Of a stretch of 64,000 nt of DNA, positions 54,799-63,774 are shown one piece after another. Below the pieces are notes generated by a model. That model searched no databases. It was not told where the DNA came from and saw only the letters and a program-made list of their open reading frames with translations. Position 1 is the first letter of the stretch. The number at the start of each line of letters is the position of its first letter. This DNA comes from Bacteroidota bacterium (GTDB lineage: Bacteria > Bacteroidota > Ignavibacteria > Ignavibacteriales > Melioribacteraceae). The stretch covers positions 62,001-126,000 of the forward strand of contig JAHJUE010000015.1 in NCBI GenBank assembly GCA_018829205.1, read 5' to 3'. Made by a program: the position numbers and the translations under genes.

Positions 54799-54821
54799 TG
54801 CCGCATGAAATTAATGCGGCA
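54799..54821. repeat. Short hairpin downstream of response regulator 3
   Basis: TGCCGCAT / ATGCGGCA, 8 perfect pairs with a 7-nt loop, and no following T-run. It sits 18 bp before the next ATG, so it may be a weak terminator or an RNA stability hairpin. Confidence 0.55.
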
Positions 54822-54839
54822 ATAAACAATGGAAATCAA

Positions 54840-55166
54840 ATGAAAAAGATAGTTATTGGAATTTTAAGTTTTGTATTTATTGCTGCATTCATTAGTTGTT
54901 CAACAGATACAAATCCTCAAATTAGAGTCAAGAACGAAAGATCTGATACAGTTAATATTCTTGTTCAATCATCCGAAAACAATAAAATTAAAATTAATGA
55001 TGTTGAACCGGGTGAAACTTCCGGATATCAAACAATTCCTGAGGGAAATATTACTGCAACGGCTGTAATTCAAAATGAGTCGGTTTCTTTTATGGCAGCA
55101 AAAAATACAGCTTATACAATCATAATCAGTATTGGAAAATCGCCGGAAATTATAATTGATAAATAA
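54840..55166 (+). CDS. Small lipoprotein, tandem paralogue A
   Basis: 108 residues. Lipobox ISC (Cys near residue 20), then a beta-rich domain (IRVKNERSDTVNILVQSSENN, GETSGYQTIPEGNITATAVIQNES). It is clearly homologous over its full length to the lipoprotein at 55297, a tandem duplication. Function unknown. Confidence 0.82.
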   Translation: MKKIVIGILSFVFIAAFISCSTDTNPQIRVKNERSDTVNILVQSSENNKIKINDVEPGETSGYQTIPEGNITATAVIQNESVSFMAAKNTAYTIIISIGKSPEIIIDK

Positions 55167-55296
55167 CAATAATTAAATATTTAACTATAGGCTATGGCAA
55201 TATCTAAGTTAAAAATTAAGCGATTTATTTTCTTCGCAAAATAAATTGAGACAATAAAGAATTTGTCAATAATTGACAAAATAAAAGGAGAAAAAG

Positions 55297-55638
55297 ATGA
55301 AAAAAATAATTGTTGGCATTTTAAGCCTTGTATTCATAATAACAATCATTGGTTGTTCAGAAGAAACTGATCCGAAATTCAGAGTCCAAAACGAACGCTC
55401 TGATAAAGCAAATGTTCAGTTTCAAACATCCGGAGGAAATACGATTAACATTAACGAAGTAGCGGCCGGGCAGACAACTGAGTATCAAATAGTTGCGGAA
55501 GGAAATACTATCGTTACAGCGGTTATACAGAAAGAATCGATTTCACCTTCAATTACTTTTTTCGCGGAAAAAGACAAACGTTTCACAATAGTAATTCAAT
55601 CCGGTATTACTCCGGTTCTTCGTGTGGATCAAGAATAG
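55297..55638 (+). CDS. Small lipoprotein, tandem paralogue B
   Basis: 113 residues. Lipobox IGC near residue 20 and the same domain as its neighbour: FRVQNERSDKANVQFQTSGGN, GQTTEYQIVAEGNTIVTAVIQ. AAAGGAG precedes the ATG. The second copy has diverged and gained a few residues near the C-terminus. Confidence 0.82.
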   Translation: MKKIIVGILSLVFIITIIGCSEETDPKFRVQNERSDKANVQFQTSGGNTININEVAAGQTTEYQIVAEGNTIVTAVIQKESISPSITFFAEKDKRFTIVIQSGITPVLRVDQE

Positions 55639-55741
55639 ATATTAAGAAAGGAAAAACAAAAAGATAATTACAAAATCAATTGTAATATTATTTAAAACGA
55701 TCAATGATCGATGAAATACAATTATAGATAGGGCAATCTCT

Positions 55742-55784
55742 CACCCAAAAGTATTAGTTCTCTTTTCATTCTTTTGACCGATTA
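55742..55784 (+). promoter_or_regulatory. Shared promoter element, copy 13
   Basis: CTCACCC, then CAAAAG / CTTTTG arms (6 perfect pairs) around TATTAGTTCTCTTTTCATT, ending ACCGATTA. A TATTTTAT box (from 55805) begins exactly 20 nt after TTA. The large Ig-repeat lipoprotein starts 76 bp downstream. Confidence 0.8.
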
Positions 55785-55859
55785 CAACATGCCTATTAAC
55801 AGTGTATTTTATTTCAGAATAAGTAAAGAAAAATAATTAATCATAGGAGTTGAAATAAA

Positions 55860-58800
55860 ATGAACAAAATTAAAAACTATTTTATGTTGTGGTTGATACC
55901 ATTACTTACAATTATAATTATGGCCGGCTGCGAGCAGCGAGATGGATTAACTTCTCCGCCGCTTACAACCACACCAACAGTGAGTTCTACAAATCCTGAG
56001 AATGCCGCGGCAGAGGTTCCGTTTAATCAGCAAATTACGGCAACCTTCAGTGAAGATATGAACTCTTCAACAATTACAACGGCGACATTTACATTGATGC
56101 AAGGAACATCATTTGTTTCGGGCACAGTTTCTTATACAGGAACAATTGCTGCATTTGCGCCGACAAGCAATTTATCACCCAACACAGTTTATACTGCCAC
56201 AATTACGACAATGGCAAAAAACCTTATGGGAGTTTCACTAAGCAGCAACTATATTTGGAGTTTTACAACCGGCTCAGCCGCAGCAGTTACAGCGCCGACT
56301 GTAAGTTCTACAGATCCTGTTAATGGCGCAGCGGGCGTACCCATCAATCAAAAAATTGCGGCTACGTTTAGTGTTGCCATGGATGCGACAACTATTACAT
56401 CCTCAACATTTACTATTCTGCAAGGAACAACACCGATTTCAGGATTTGTTTCTTATTCAGGTATAACCGCAATTTTTGCGCCTTCGACTAATCTAATGCC
56501 AAATACAGCTTATACAGGCACAATTACTACTGGAGCAAAAGATCTTGCAGGCAACGCATTGGCTAATAACTATGTATGGAGTTTTACAACAGGCGCCACT
56601 GCAATAGTTACGCCGCCAATTGTTAGTTTAACTGATCCGGCAAATTTAGAAACAAATGTTCCGCTAAATCAAAAAGTTGCAGCTACATTTAGCAAAACAA
56701 TGGATGCTACAACAATTACTTCGGGAACATTTACACTAAGACAAGGAACAACATCTGTCTCAGGATTTACTTCTTATTCTGGCACAACGGCAATATTTGC
56801 CCCGGCTAATAATTTAGCGCCAAATACCGTTTATACGGCAACAATTACTACAGGCGCTACTGATCTTGCGGGAAATGCTTTAGCAAATAATTATGAATGG
56901 AGTTTTACAACAGGCGCTGCCGTAGTTATTACCCCGCCTATTGTAAGTTCTACTGATCCGGCTAATGCAGAAATAGGTGTGCCTTTAAACCAAAAAATAG
57001 CTGCGACTTTCAGTAAAACTATGGATGCCACTACTATTAGTAATGCAACATTCACATTATTGCAAGGTACAAATTCGGTTACGGGATTCGTTTCATACTC
57101 GGGTAGCACAGCTACTTTCGCACCGGAAAATAATCTTTTACCAAATTCAACTTATAGCGCTGTTATAACAACAGGTGCTAAAGATCTTGCTGGAAATGCA
57201 TTAGAAAATAATTATACATGGAGTTTTACTACCGGATCTGCTGTTGTTATTACTCCTCCGACTGTAAGTTTAACAGATCCATTAAATAATGAAATAAATG
57301 TTCCGCTTAATCAAAAAGTTTCCGCTACATTTAGTAAGACTATGGATGCAACAACGATTACATCGGGAACTTTTACATTAAAACAAGGAACTACATCAGT
57401 TTCAGGATTCGTTTCATATTCCGGTACAACTGCAATATTTTCACCGGCTAATGATTTAACGTCTAATACAGTTTATACGGCAACAGTTACTTCAGGCGCA
57501 AAAGATCTTGCAGGAAACGCATTAGTAAATAATTATGTTTGGAGTTTTACAACCGGTTCTTCAGTTGTAATCACTCCGCCAACAGTTATTTCTACTGTCC
57601 CGGCTGATGCTGATATAAATGTACCGTTAAATCAGAAAGTTTCGGCCACATTTAGCAAAACAATGAATGCTTCAACGATTACCGGAGCTACATTTACTTT
57701 AAAACAGGGTAATAACTCTGTTTCGGGTTTTGTTTCTTACTCCGGCACAACGGCAATATTTACCCCTGCTAGTAACCTGGCTCCCAATACTGTTTATACG
57801 GGAACTATTACAAGTGAAGCTAAAGATCTTGCCGGTAACTCATTGGCTAATAACTATGTATGGAGTTTTACAACTGGATCATCTCCGGTTATTATTCCTC
57901 CAACAATAGTTTCTACTGATCCGGATGATTTAGAGATATGCGTTCAATTGGACAAAAGTATTACAGCTACATTTAGTAAACCTATGAATGCTTCAACCAT
58001 TACAACCGCAATATTTACTTTAATGCGAGATAATAGATTTATTGCTGGCACAGTAAGTTATATAGGTAATACCGCAACTTTTAATCCTTCGGATAGTCTT
58101 TTACCTAATGCAACTTATATAGCCACAATAACTACAGGAGCCAGAGACCTGACAGGCACATCTCTTGAAGAAAATTATGTGTGGAGTTTTACAACTGTGG
58201 TTCCTTACACTGTAAGCTTGTCATCTAATCCATTGGACGGCGGTACTACAAATGGAAGCGGTACCTTTAATTCTTGTGATTTAATTACGGTAACCGCAAC
58301 ACCTAACGCCGGATTCACATTTACTAACTGGACAGAAAATGGAAACCCGGTATCAACAAATGCTGTTTATGAATTTACTTTGGACGGAAATAAAATATTG
58401 ACTGCTAACTTTGCACCAATACAGTATACAGTATCGCTATCATCAAATCCTGCATTAGGCGGAACAACAAACGGAAGCGGATCATATAATTTTGGTGCTT
58501 CTGTAACAGTAACTGCGACTGCAAATCTCGGATATGAATTTGTTAATTGGACGGAAAACGGAAATGAAGTTTCCACAAATTCAAATTATCAATTCACATT
58601 AGAAGGAAATACAACATTAGTTGCAAACTTTAATGTACTTCCTTCAGCATATTTAGTAACGCTATCATCAAATCCTATTGCAGGCGGAACAACAAACGGC
58701 GGCGGTACATATGATGAAGGTTCTTTGGTTACAGTAACTGCGACCGCAAATCTCGGATATGAATTTACCAACTGGACTGAAGGTGGATTAGAAGTCTCAA

Positions 58801-59507
58801 CTAATGCAAATTATGAATTTACAATAAATGGAAACAGAACATTAACTGCTAATTTTCTTTTGACTGCGCCATCTGGTCCCGCGACGGTGAATCTTGGCTC
58901 GGCAGGCGATTTTGCGATACTTGCAGGTTCCGGAGTTTCTAACATCGGTTTATCTATAATTTACGGTGATGTCGGAGCATTTCCTACCTCAACAATTAAT
59001 GGTTTCCCTCCCGGAGTTGTTAATGGTACGCTTTATATGAGCGCTGATCCTATAGTGGATGCTGCAAAGGGCGCTTTAACGGCTGCTTATAACGACGCAC
59101 AGGGAAGATCATTAGACGCAATTTCATTGCCCGGACAAATAGGCGGTTTAACTCTTGCTCCCGGACTTTATGTTAACTCTACTACAAGCGGAATATCTGG
59201 TACAGGACCAAACGGTATTTTAACTCTGGATGCCGGCGGAAATGAAAACGCTGTATGGATCTTCAAAGTAGGGTCTACATTTATAACAGATGCAGGCACA
59301 AGCATTGTTCTTGCCGGAGGCGCTAAATGGGAAAACATCTTCTGGTCGGTCGGAACTTCAGCTACTCTTGGTACTAATTCGGTTTTCTACGGAAATATCC
59401 TAGCTGACCAGGCTATCACTTTAACCACCGGTGCGGTATTGACCGGAAGAGCGTTAACAAGAATTGCTGCAGTAACATTAGAATCAAATATTGTAGACAA
59501 AAGATAA
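55860..59507 (+). CDS. Giant lipoprotein: 7 Big_5 repeats, 3 InlB-type repeats, DUF3494 ice-binding-like domain
   Basis: 1215 residues. Lipobox IMAGC (Cys24), so anchored in a membrane. Residues ~38-780 hold seven ~105-residue bacterial Ig-like (Big_5) units, each starting near PTVSSTDPAN, with ATFSKTMDATTI and ending NNYVWSFTTG. Residues ~780-1003 hold three ~74-residue InlB/List-Bact-type units (TVTATANLGYEF-NWTE). Residues ~1003-1215 are DUF3494 (NLGSAGDFAILAGSGVSN, AYNDAQGRSLDAI, WIFKVGSTFITDAG). A surface-exposed extended adhesin is inferred; ice binding is a family property only. Promoter element copy 13 lies upstream. Confidence 0.93.
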   Translation: MNKIKNYFMLWLIPLLTIIIMAGCEQRDGLTSPPLTTTPTVSSTNPENAAAEVPFNQQITATFSEDMNSSTITTATFTLMQGTSFVSGTVSYTGTIAAFAPTSNLSPNTVYTATITTMAKNLMGVSLSSNYIWSFTTGSAAAVTAPTVSSTDPVNGAAGVPINQKIAATFSVAMDATTITSSTFTILQGTTPISGFVSYSGITAIFAPSTNLMPNTAYTGTITTGAKDLAGNALANNYVWSFTTGATAIVTPPIVSLTDPANLETNVPLNQKVAATFSKTMDATTITSGTFTLRQGTTSVSGFTSYSGTTAIFAPANNLAPNTVYTATITTGATDLAGNALANNYEWSFTTGAAVVITPPIVSSTDPANAEIGVPLNQKIAATFSKTMDATTISNATFTLLQGTNSVTGFVSYSGSTATFAPENNLLPNSTYSAVITTGAKDLAGNALENNYTWSFTTGSAVVITPPTVSLTDPLNNEINVPLNQKVSATFSKTMDATTITSGTFTLKQGTTSVSGFVSYSGTTAIFSPANDLTSNTVYTATVTSGAKDLAGNALVNNYVWSFTTGSSVVITPPTVISTVPADADINVPLNQKVSATFSKTMNASTITGATFTLKQGNNSVSGFVSYSGTTAIFTPASNLAPNTVYTGTITSEAKDLAGNSLANNYVWSFTTGSSPVIIPPTIVSTDPDDLEICVQLDKSITATFSKPMNASTITTAIFTLMRDNRFIAGTVSYIGNTATFNPSDSLLPNATYIATITTGARDLTGTSLEENYVWSFTTVVPYTVSLSSNPLDGGTTNGSGTFNSCDLITVTATPNAGFTFTNWTENGNPVSTNAVYEFTLDGNKILTANFAPIQYTVSLSSNPALGGTTNGSGSYNFGASVTVTATANLGYEFVNWTENGNEVSTNSNYQFTLEGNTTLVANFNVLPSAYLVTLSSNPIAGGTTNGGGTYDEGSLVTVTATANLGYEFTNWTEGGLEVSTNANYEFTINGNRTLTANFLLTAPSGPATVNLGSAGDFAILAGSGVSNIGLSIIYGDVGAFPTSTINGFPPGVVNGTLYMSADPIVDAAKGALTAAYNDAQGRSLDAISLPGQIGGLTLAPGLYVNSTTSGISGTGPNGILTLDAGGNENAVWIFKVGSTFITDAGTSIVLAGGAKWENIFWSVGTSATLGTNSVFYGNILADQAITLTTGAVLTGRALTRIAAVTLESNIVDKR

Positions 59508-59581
59508 TATTAAGGATTTTAGATAATTATAAAATATGATTATGGAAAACGATACGATGACAGATTGAAATGAATGATTAA

Positions 59582-59615
59582 GGGAGAGGGGAGATAAACT
59601 CCTCTCCTGATTTTC
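59582..59615 (+). terminator. Terminator after Ig-repeat lipoprotein
   Basis: GAGGGGAG / CTCCTCTC stem (8 pairs with one G-T), loop ATAAA, then TGATTTTC. It ends the long surface-protein transcript. Confidence 0.7.
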
Positions 59616-59727
59616 AAAACAGTAGATATAATATGTTATCAATTTCAAAAATAGATTAAAAATAAATTTATACTGTTTAGCTGAAGGAAATTAAATTTTT
59701 CAAAAAAAATATAAAAGGAATGCTAAA

Positions 59728-60828
59728 ATGAAAAAAATTTTAATAACAATTGCGATTATGTTGACTGTTGGCATGGGAGTTTCTCAAGGGCAAACAGTAA
59801 CAGATAGCTGGGCTTTCGGTTTCGGTTTCAGTTATCCCAGATTTTCTTCGGTAAACGTAACCTCTTTAAATTCTAATTACGGCGGATACTTATCGCTCCA
59901 ACGAAATTTTTCAGAACACGTTGGGTTAAGATTAAAAGGAAGTTATTTGCATATCGAAGGTCAATGGAACGATCCTGTTTACAATCAGATCACGGAAAAA
60001 ACAAGTCTATTAACGGGCGATCTTGATTTGTTATACTATCTTGTTCCATGCGCGCCGGTATCACCTTATATCTATGCCGGAGTCGGAGGTAATTATAAAA
60101 CAATAAGTAACGGGCAAACAGTTTATCCGGACGATAATAAATTTGGATCTCATTTAACTGTCGGTACAGGCGCTGAATTCAAATTAAATCCAAGTTGGAG
60201 TATAGTTACAGAATTTGGTTATCACTGGACAAATAATTCAGAACTCGACGGTACAATAGTTCCAACGGAGTTAAACGGACGTGATACATACTTAGTTTTA
60301 AGCGCGGGCTTTAATTTGTTCTTTGATCAAGGTAAACCGTCAGAACAGTGTGAACCTTGTCAGGGCGTTGCTCAAGATAATAGAGATATGACGGACTATA
60401 ATAGAATTGACGAAATGATTAAAAATCATATACCAAAAGAAGTTATAAAAGAAGTAGTTGTTGAAAAAACTATTTACGCGGTATCTGAAGATAGATTGGT
60501 ACTTGTCGGCGTTAATTTCGCGTTTGACAAATCTGAGCTTTTACCTGAATCATACACTGTACTTGATAAATCAGTAAGATTATTAAAAGATAATCCAAAC
60601 GTAAATATTGAGATTGAAGGATATACAGATTATATAGATACAAAGGAATACAATCAAATACTTTCAGAAGAGCGTGCTCAAACAGTCAAAAATTATCTTG
60701 TCGCTAACGGTATAGCTGAAAACAGAATATCAACCATTGGTTACGGAAAAAGCAATCCTATTGCTGATAACACGACTGAAGAAGGCAGAGCGCTGAACAG
60801 AAGAATAGTTTTTAGAATTATAAAATAA
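59728..60828 (+). CDS. OmpA-family outer-membrane porin-like protein
   Basis: 366 residues. Signal peptide (about 1-21), an eight-strand-type N-terminal barrel (about 25-200, ending YLVLSAGFNLFF), a Cys pair (QCEPCQG), and a C-terminal OmpA peptidoglycan-binding domain (about 250-366) with VGVNFAFDKSELLPESYTVL, IEIEGYTDYIDTKEYNQILSEERAQTV and NRRIVFRI. The usual GHTD is GYTD. It resembles OprF-type proteins. Confidence 0.93.
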   Translation: MKKILITIAIMLTVGMGVSQGQTVTDSWAFGFGFSYPRFSSVNVTSLNSNYGGYLSLQRNFSEHVGLRLKGSYLHIEGQWNDPVYNQITEKTSLLTGDLDLLYYLVPCAPVSPYIYAGVGGNYKTISNGQTVYPDDNKFGSHLTVGTGAEFKLNPSWSIVTEFGYHWTNNSELDGTIVPTELNGRDTYLVLSAGFNLFFDQGKPSEQCEPCQGVAQDNRDMTDYNRIDEMIKNHIPKEVIKEVVVEKTIYAVSEDRLVLVGVNFAFDKSELLPESYTVLDKSVRLLKDNPNVNIEIEGYTDYIDTKEYNQILSEERAQTVKNYLVANGIAENRISTIGYGKSNPIADNTTEEGRALNRRIVFRIIK

Positions 60829-60871
60829 CTTGATCTTGTTGTTAAAGCTAAAATTTGAGGAGTAAATATAA

Positions 60872-61375
60872 TTGCGAAAAATATATTTTATGATTTTGTT
60901 AACGGGAATTTTAATTGTTCTTACTGATCCCATTATATCACAAGTACAGTTAGAAATAAATGTAAACAGTCAACCGGCGTGGGGTCCTGTTGGCTATGAT
61001 GCAGTTGAATACTATTTTATCCCCGAAATAGAAACATATTACAGTGTTTCCCAGCAAAAATTCATCTTTTATGAGAAAGGGAATTGGGTAACTTCCTCAT
61101 ATTTGCCCTACCGCTTTAAGGACTATAATTTATATAAAGCTTATAAGGTAGTTATAAATAAAGATAAACCTTATCGTTACAATAAAGAGCATCGGGTAAA
61201 ATACGGTTCATTAAAGAACCGTCACGATCAGATTGTAATACGCGACAGCCGCGATTCAAAATATTATGCTAATAAAAATCATCCTCAGCATAATAACTGG
61301 ATGAAAAAACAAAATAGTGGAAATAACAATGGTAATAATCACGAAAATAAAGAAAGTAAAAGCCGAAAAAAGTAA
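60872..61375 (+). CDS. Hypothetical exported basic protein
   Basis: 167 residues. Signal peptide (about 1-24, ending PIISQ), then GWGPVGYDAVEYYFIPEIETYYSV-like aromatic sequence (the start reads QPAWGPVGYD), a YRFKDYNLYKAYKVVIN segment and a very basic, Asn/His-rich C-terminus. TTG start behind TTTGAGGAG. A recurrent Bacteroidota-type exported family by impression; no function assigned. Confidence 0.7.
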   Translation: MRKIYFMILLTGILIVLTDPIISQVQLEINVNSQPAWGPVGYDAVEYYFIPEIETYYSVSQQKFIFYEKGNWVTSSYLPYRFKDYNLYKAYKVVINKDKPYRYNKEHRVKYGSLKNRHDQIVIRDSRDSKYYANKNHPQHNNWMKKQNSGNNNGNNHENKESKSRKK

Positions 61376-61457
61376 TTGAAGCAAAAATAGTTACTGATTT
61401 ATAAAAAGTTAGAATAAGAGAGAAATAAATATTCTAAATATTAAAGGAGTTATAGTT

Positions 61458-61955
61458 ATGAAAAAGTATTTTCTGTTTTTTATTGGATTTGGATTGCTTA
61501 TGTTTTTAGCGAAACCAATTTCTGCCCAAGATCATGGTTTTGGTATGGGACTTATCTTAGGAGAACCAACAGGTATAAGCGCAAAACTTTGGACGTCAAA
61601 AATTAACGCATTTGATTTCGGCCTTGGCGTTGGCGTTGGCGGAGATAGAATAAATTATGAAGGTTCTTATGACAATGGCAGCAGGGTGCATTTTCATATG
61701 GATTATTTATGGCATTCTTTTAACGCAATTAGTTCTTCGGAACAATTTCCACTTTATTACGGACTTGGAGCCAGGATTAATACCGGCGGTGGTTATGATG
61801 AATCAATTGGTATAAGAGGTGTATTTGGAATTGCATGGTTTCCTCACGCAACTCCGATTGATATCTTTCTGGAATTAGTGCCTGTGTTACAGCTTACTAA
61901 TAGAACCGGGCTTGGAGTTGACGCAGGGCTTGGAATAAGATATTTCTTTGAATAG
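61458..61955 (+). CDS. Small outer-membrane beta-barrel protein
   Basis: 165 residues. Signal peptide ends at SAQ (about residue 24). The mature part alternates hydrophobic and polar residues in strands rich in Gly (GFGMGLILGEPTGISAKLWTS, YYGLGARINTGGGYDE, GLGIRYFFE) and ends in Phe-Glu, as outer-membrane barrels do. It resembles the family annotated as BAPKO_0422-type barrel proteins. AAAGGAG precedes the ATG. Confidence 0.75.
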   Translation: MKKYFLFFIGFGLLMFLAKPISAQDHGFGMGLILGEPTGISAKLWTSKINAFDFGLGVGVGGDRINYEGSYDNGSRVHFHMDYLWHSFNAISSSEQFPLYYGLGARINTGGGYDESIGIRGVFGIAWFPHATPIDIFLELVPVLQLTNRTGLGVDAGLGIRYFFE

Positions 61956-62012
61956 AAAAAATATTCTGTTGTAAACATTTTAATAATTATTAAAACGTAG
62001 TGGAGTAATAGA

Positions 62013-62684
62013 ATGAAAAAAATAAAAGTTATGGTTATGATTACCGCGTTAATTGGCATGGTAATAATTAACGGATGCGGAGCCAGCAACGCTGTTAAAG
62101 GCGGGCTAATAGGCGGTGCCGGCGGCGGAGCTGTCGGTGGAGTAATAGGACATTATGCAGGCAATACAGTGCTTGGCGCAATAATTGGCGCTGCAGTCGG
62201 CGGTACGGCCGGAGCTTTAATTGGAAATTATATGGATAACCAGGCTGAAGAAATGCAGAACGATATTTCAGGAGCAAATATTGAAAGAGTCGGGGAGGGT
62301 ATAAAAATTACATTCGATTCCGGAATATTATTCGCTACTAATTCTTCAACGCTTGAACCTCAAGCCAAAACCAACATTAGTAAACTAGCTGTAATTTTAA
62401 ATAAATATCCAGATACAAATATATTAGTAACTGGACATACTGATTCTGACGGATCTGATCAATACAATCAAACCTTGTCCGAAAGCAGAGCTAAAACAGT
62501 TTCTAATTTTACGGGCATGCAGGGAGTTTCATCTTCAAGATTTTCAGTTGTTGGTCTTGGCGAAAACGAACCTGTTGCATCAAATGACAGCGATAGCGGA
62601 AAGCGTATGAACAGAAGAGTTGAGATTGCAATATTCGCTAATGAAAAACTTAAAGATGCGGCCGAAAGCGGCGGACTAAAGTAA
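62013..62684 (+). CDS. OmpA-family lipoprotein with glycine-zipper
   Basis: 223 residues. Lipobox INGC (Cys near residue 22), a glycine-zipper segment (GGLIGGAGGGAVGGVIGHYAG in pieces, and GAAVGGTAGALIGNYMD), then an OmpA domain (about 95-210) with ILVTGHTDSDGSDQYNQTLSESRAKTV and NRRVEIAIF. Overall a YiaD-like architecture. A hairpin terminator follows. Confidence 0.93.
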   Translation: MKKIKVMVMITALIGMVIINGCGASNAVKGGLIGGAGGGAVGGVIGHYAGNTVLGAIIGAAVGGTAGALIGNYMDNQAEEMQNDISGANIERVGEGIKITFDSGILFATNSSTLEPQAKTNISKLAVILNKYPDTNILVTGHTDSDGSDQYNQTLSESRAKTVSNFTGMQGVSSSRFSVVGLGENEPVASNDSDSGKRMNRRVEIAIFANEKLKDAAESGGLK

Positions 62685-62746
62685 ATAACAATGTGTTGAT
62701 TTTAGTAAGAATCGTTGCATAGATTAAAATATAATTAAGATTAGAA

Positions 62747-62780
62747 ATTTCCCCGTGTTTATACGGGGAAGTTTTATTTT
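62747..62780 (+). terminator. Terminator after OmpA/glycine-zipper gene
   Basis: TTCCCCGT / ACGGGGAA, 8 perfect pairs with a 6-nt loop, followed by GTTTTATTTT. It separates this gene from the convergent mscS-type gene. Confidence 0.82.
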
Positions 62781-62803
62781 CTCAAACAATTAACAAATCC
62801 AAC

Positions 62804-63688
62804 TTATTGATTTAATATCTTTTCGCTTGAAGGCATTTCTTTTATATACAAATCACGCTGAGGGAAGGGAATTTCAACACCGCATTCCTTAAACTTTTTG
62901 AATATCTCAAAATAAAGCTGACTCTTCAACAAAGCGGGTTTATCAGAATATGTATTTGTCCAAATACTAAGATTAAACATCAAAGAACTATCTCCGTATT
63001 CATCGAACAGAACTTTAGGTTCAGGTTCGCTAAGTACATCCGTGTTTTCGGACGCTATAGTAAATAAAATATTTTTAATGTTTTCCGGATCTTCTTTATA
63101 TGATACACCAACAGGGAAACTGAACCGCACTGTTTTATCAGTATGACTCCAATTAATTACAGTTGAAGAAATGAATTCCGAATTAGGCACAATTATAGAA
63201 ATATTATCGTTTGTTAAAACTGTTGTCGCACGCATTGAGATATTTGTGACATCGCCGTTTATATTGCCGACTTCAATTCTGTCGCCAACTTTAATAGGTC
63301 TTTCAAATAAAATTATTACTCCGCTAACAAAATTATTTGTAATATTTTGGAGACCGAAACCGATACCGACTCCAAGTGCGCCGAGAAGAACGGTAAGACT
63401 GTTCAAATTTATACCCACGGTTTGAATAATAATTATAAAACCAAATGTTAATATTGCATACCTGAATATCGTTCCTACAGCAATACGAACGCCTAAATCT
63501 ATTTTGCTTTTTGCTAAAAGTTTATAGATAATTATTTTATTTAATTTTTTTGTAATATAAAAAAGCATAATAAGAAGCAATAAAAGGTAACTTAAAGTCC
63601 AGAACGTAATTGTTGAATTACCAACAGTGAATATTGGAACACTTAAAAAATCGACAATATCTTGAAAATATTTTTCTGCATCATCCAT
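62804..63688 (-). CDS. MscS-family mechanosensitive ion channel
   Basis: 294 residues. N-terminal hydrophobic helices (about 15-45, 65-90, 95-125); the pore helix is LTVLLGALGVGIGFGLQNITNNFVSG with the Gly/Ala pattern of TM3; the beta domain starts LFERPIKVGDRIEVGNINGDV and includes TTVLTNDNISIIVPNSEFISSTVINWSH. Protects against osmotic downshock. The start ATG at 63688 has AAGGAGGG upstream. It is divergent from the next gene. Confidence 0.94.
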   Translation of the reverse strand: MDDAEKYFQDIVDFLSVPIFTVGNSTITFWTLSYLLLLLIMLFYITKKLNKIIIYKLLAKSKIDLGVRIAVGTIFRYAILTFGFIIIIQTVGINLNSLTVLLGALGVGIGFGLQNITNNFVSGVIILFERPIKVGDRIEVGNINGDVTNISMRATTVLTNDNISIIVPNSEFISSTVINWSHTDKTVRFSFPVGVSYKEDPENIKNILFTIASENTDVLSEPEPKVLFDEYGDSSLMFNLSIWTNTYSDKPALLKSQLYFEIFKKFKECGVEIPFPQRDLYIKEMPSSEKILNQ

Positions 63689-63774
63689 AATCCCTCCTTA
63701 AAGGAAAAGTAACCAAAGCATTATATTGTTAAAAAATAACTCAGGATATAATAATCATTAAATTGGAATATTAA

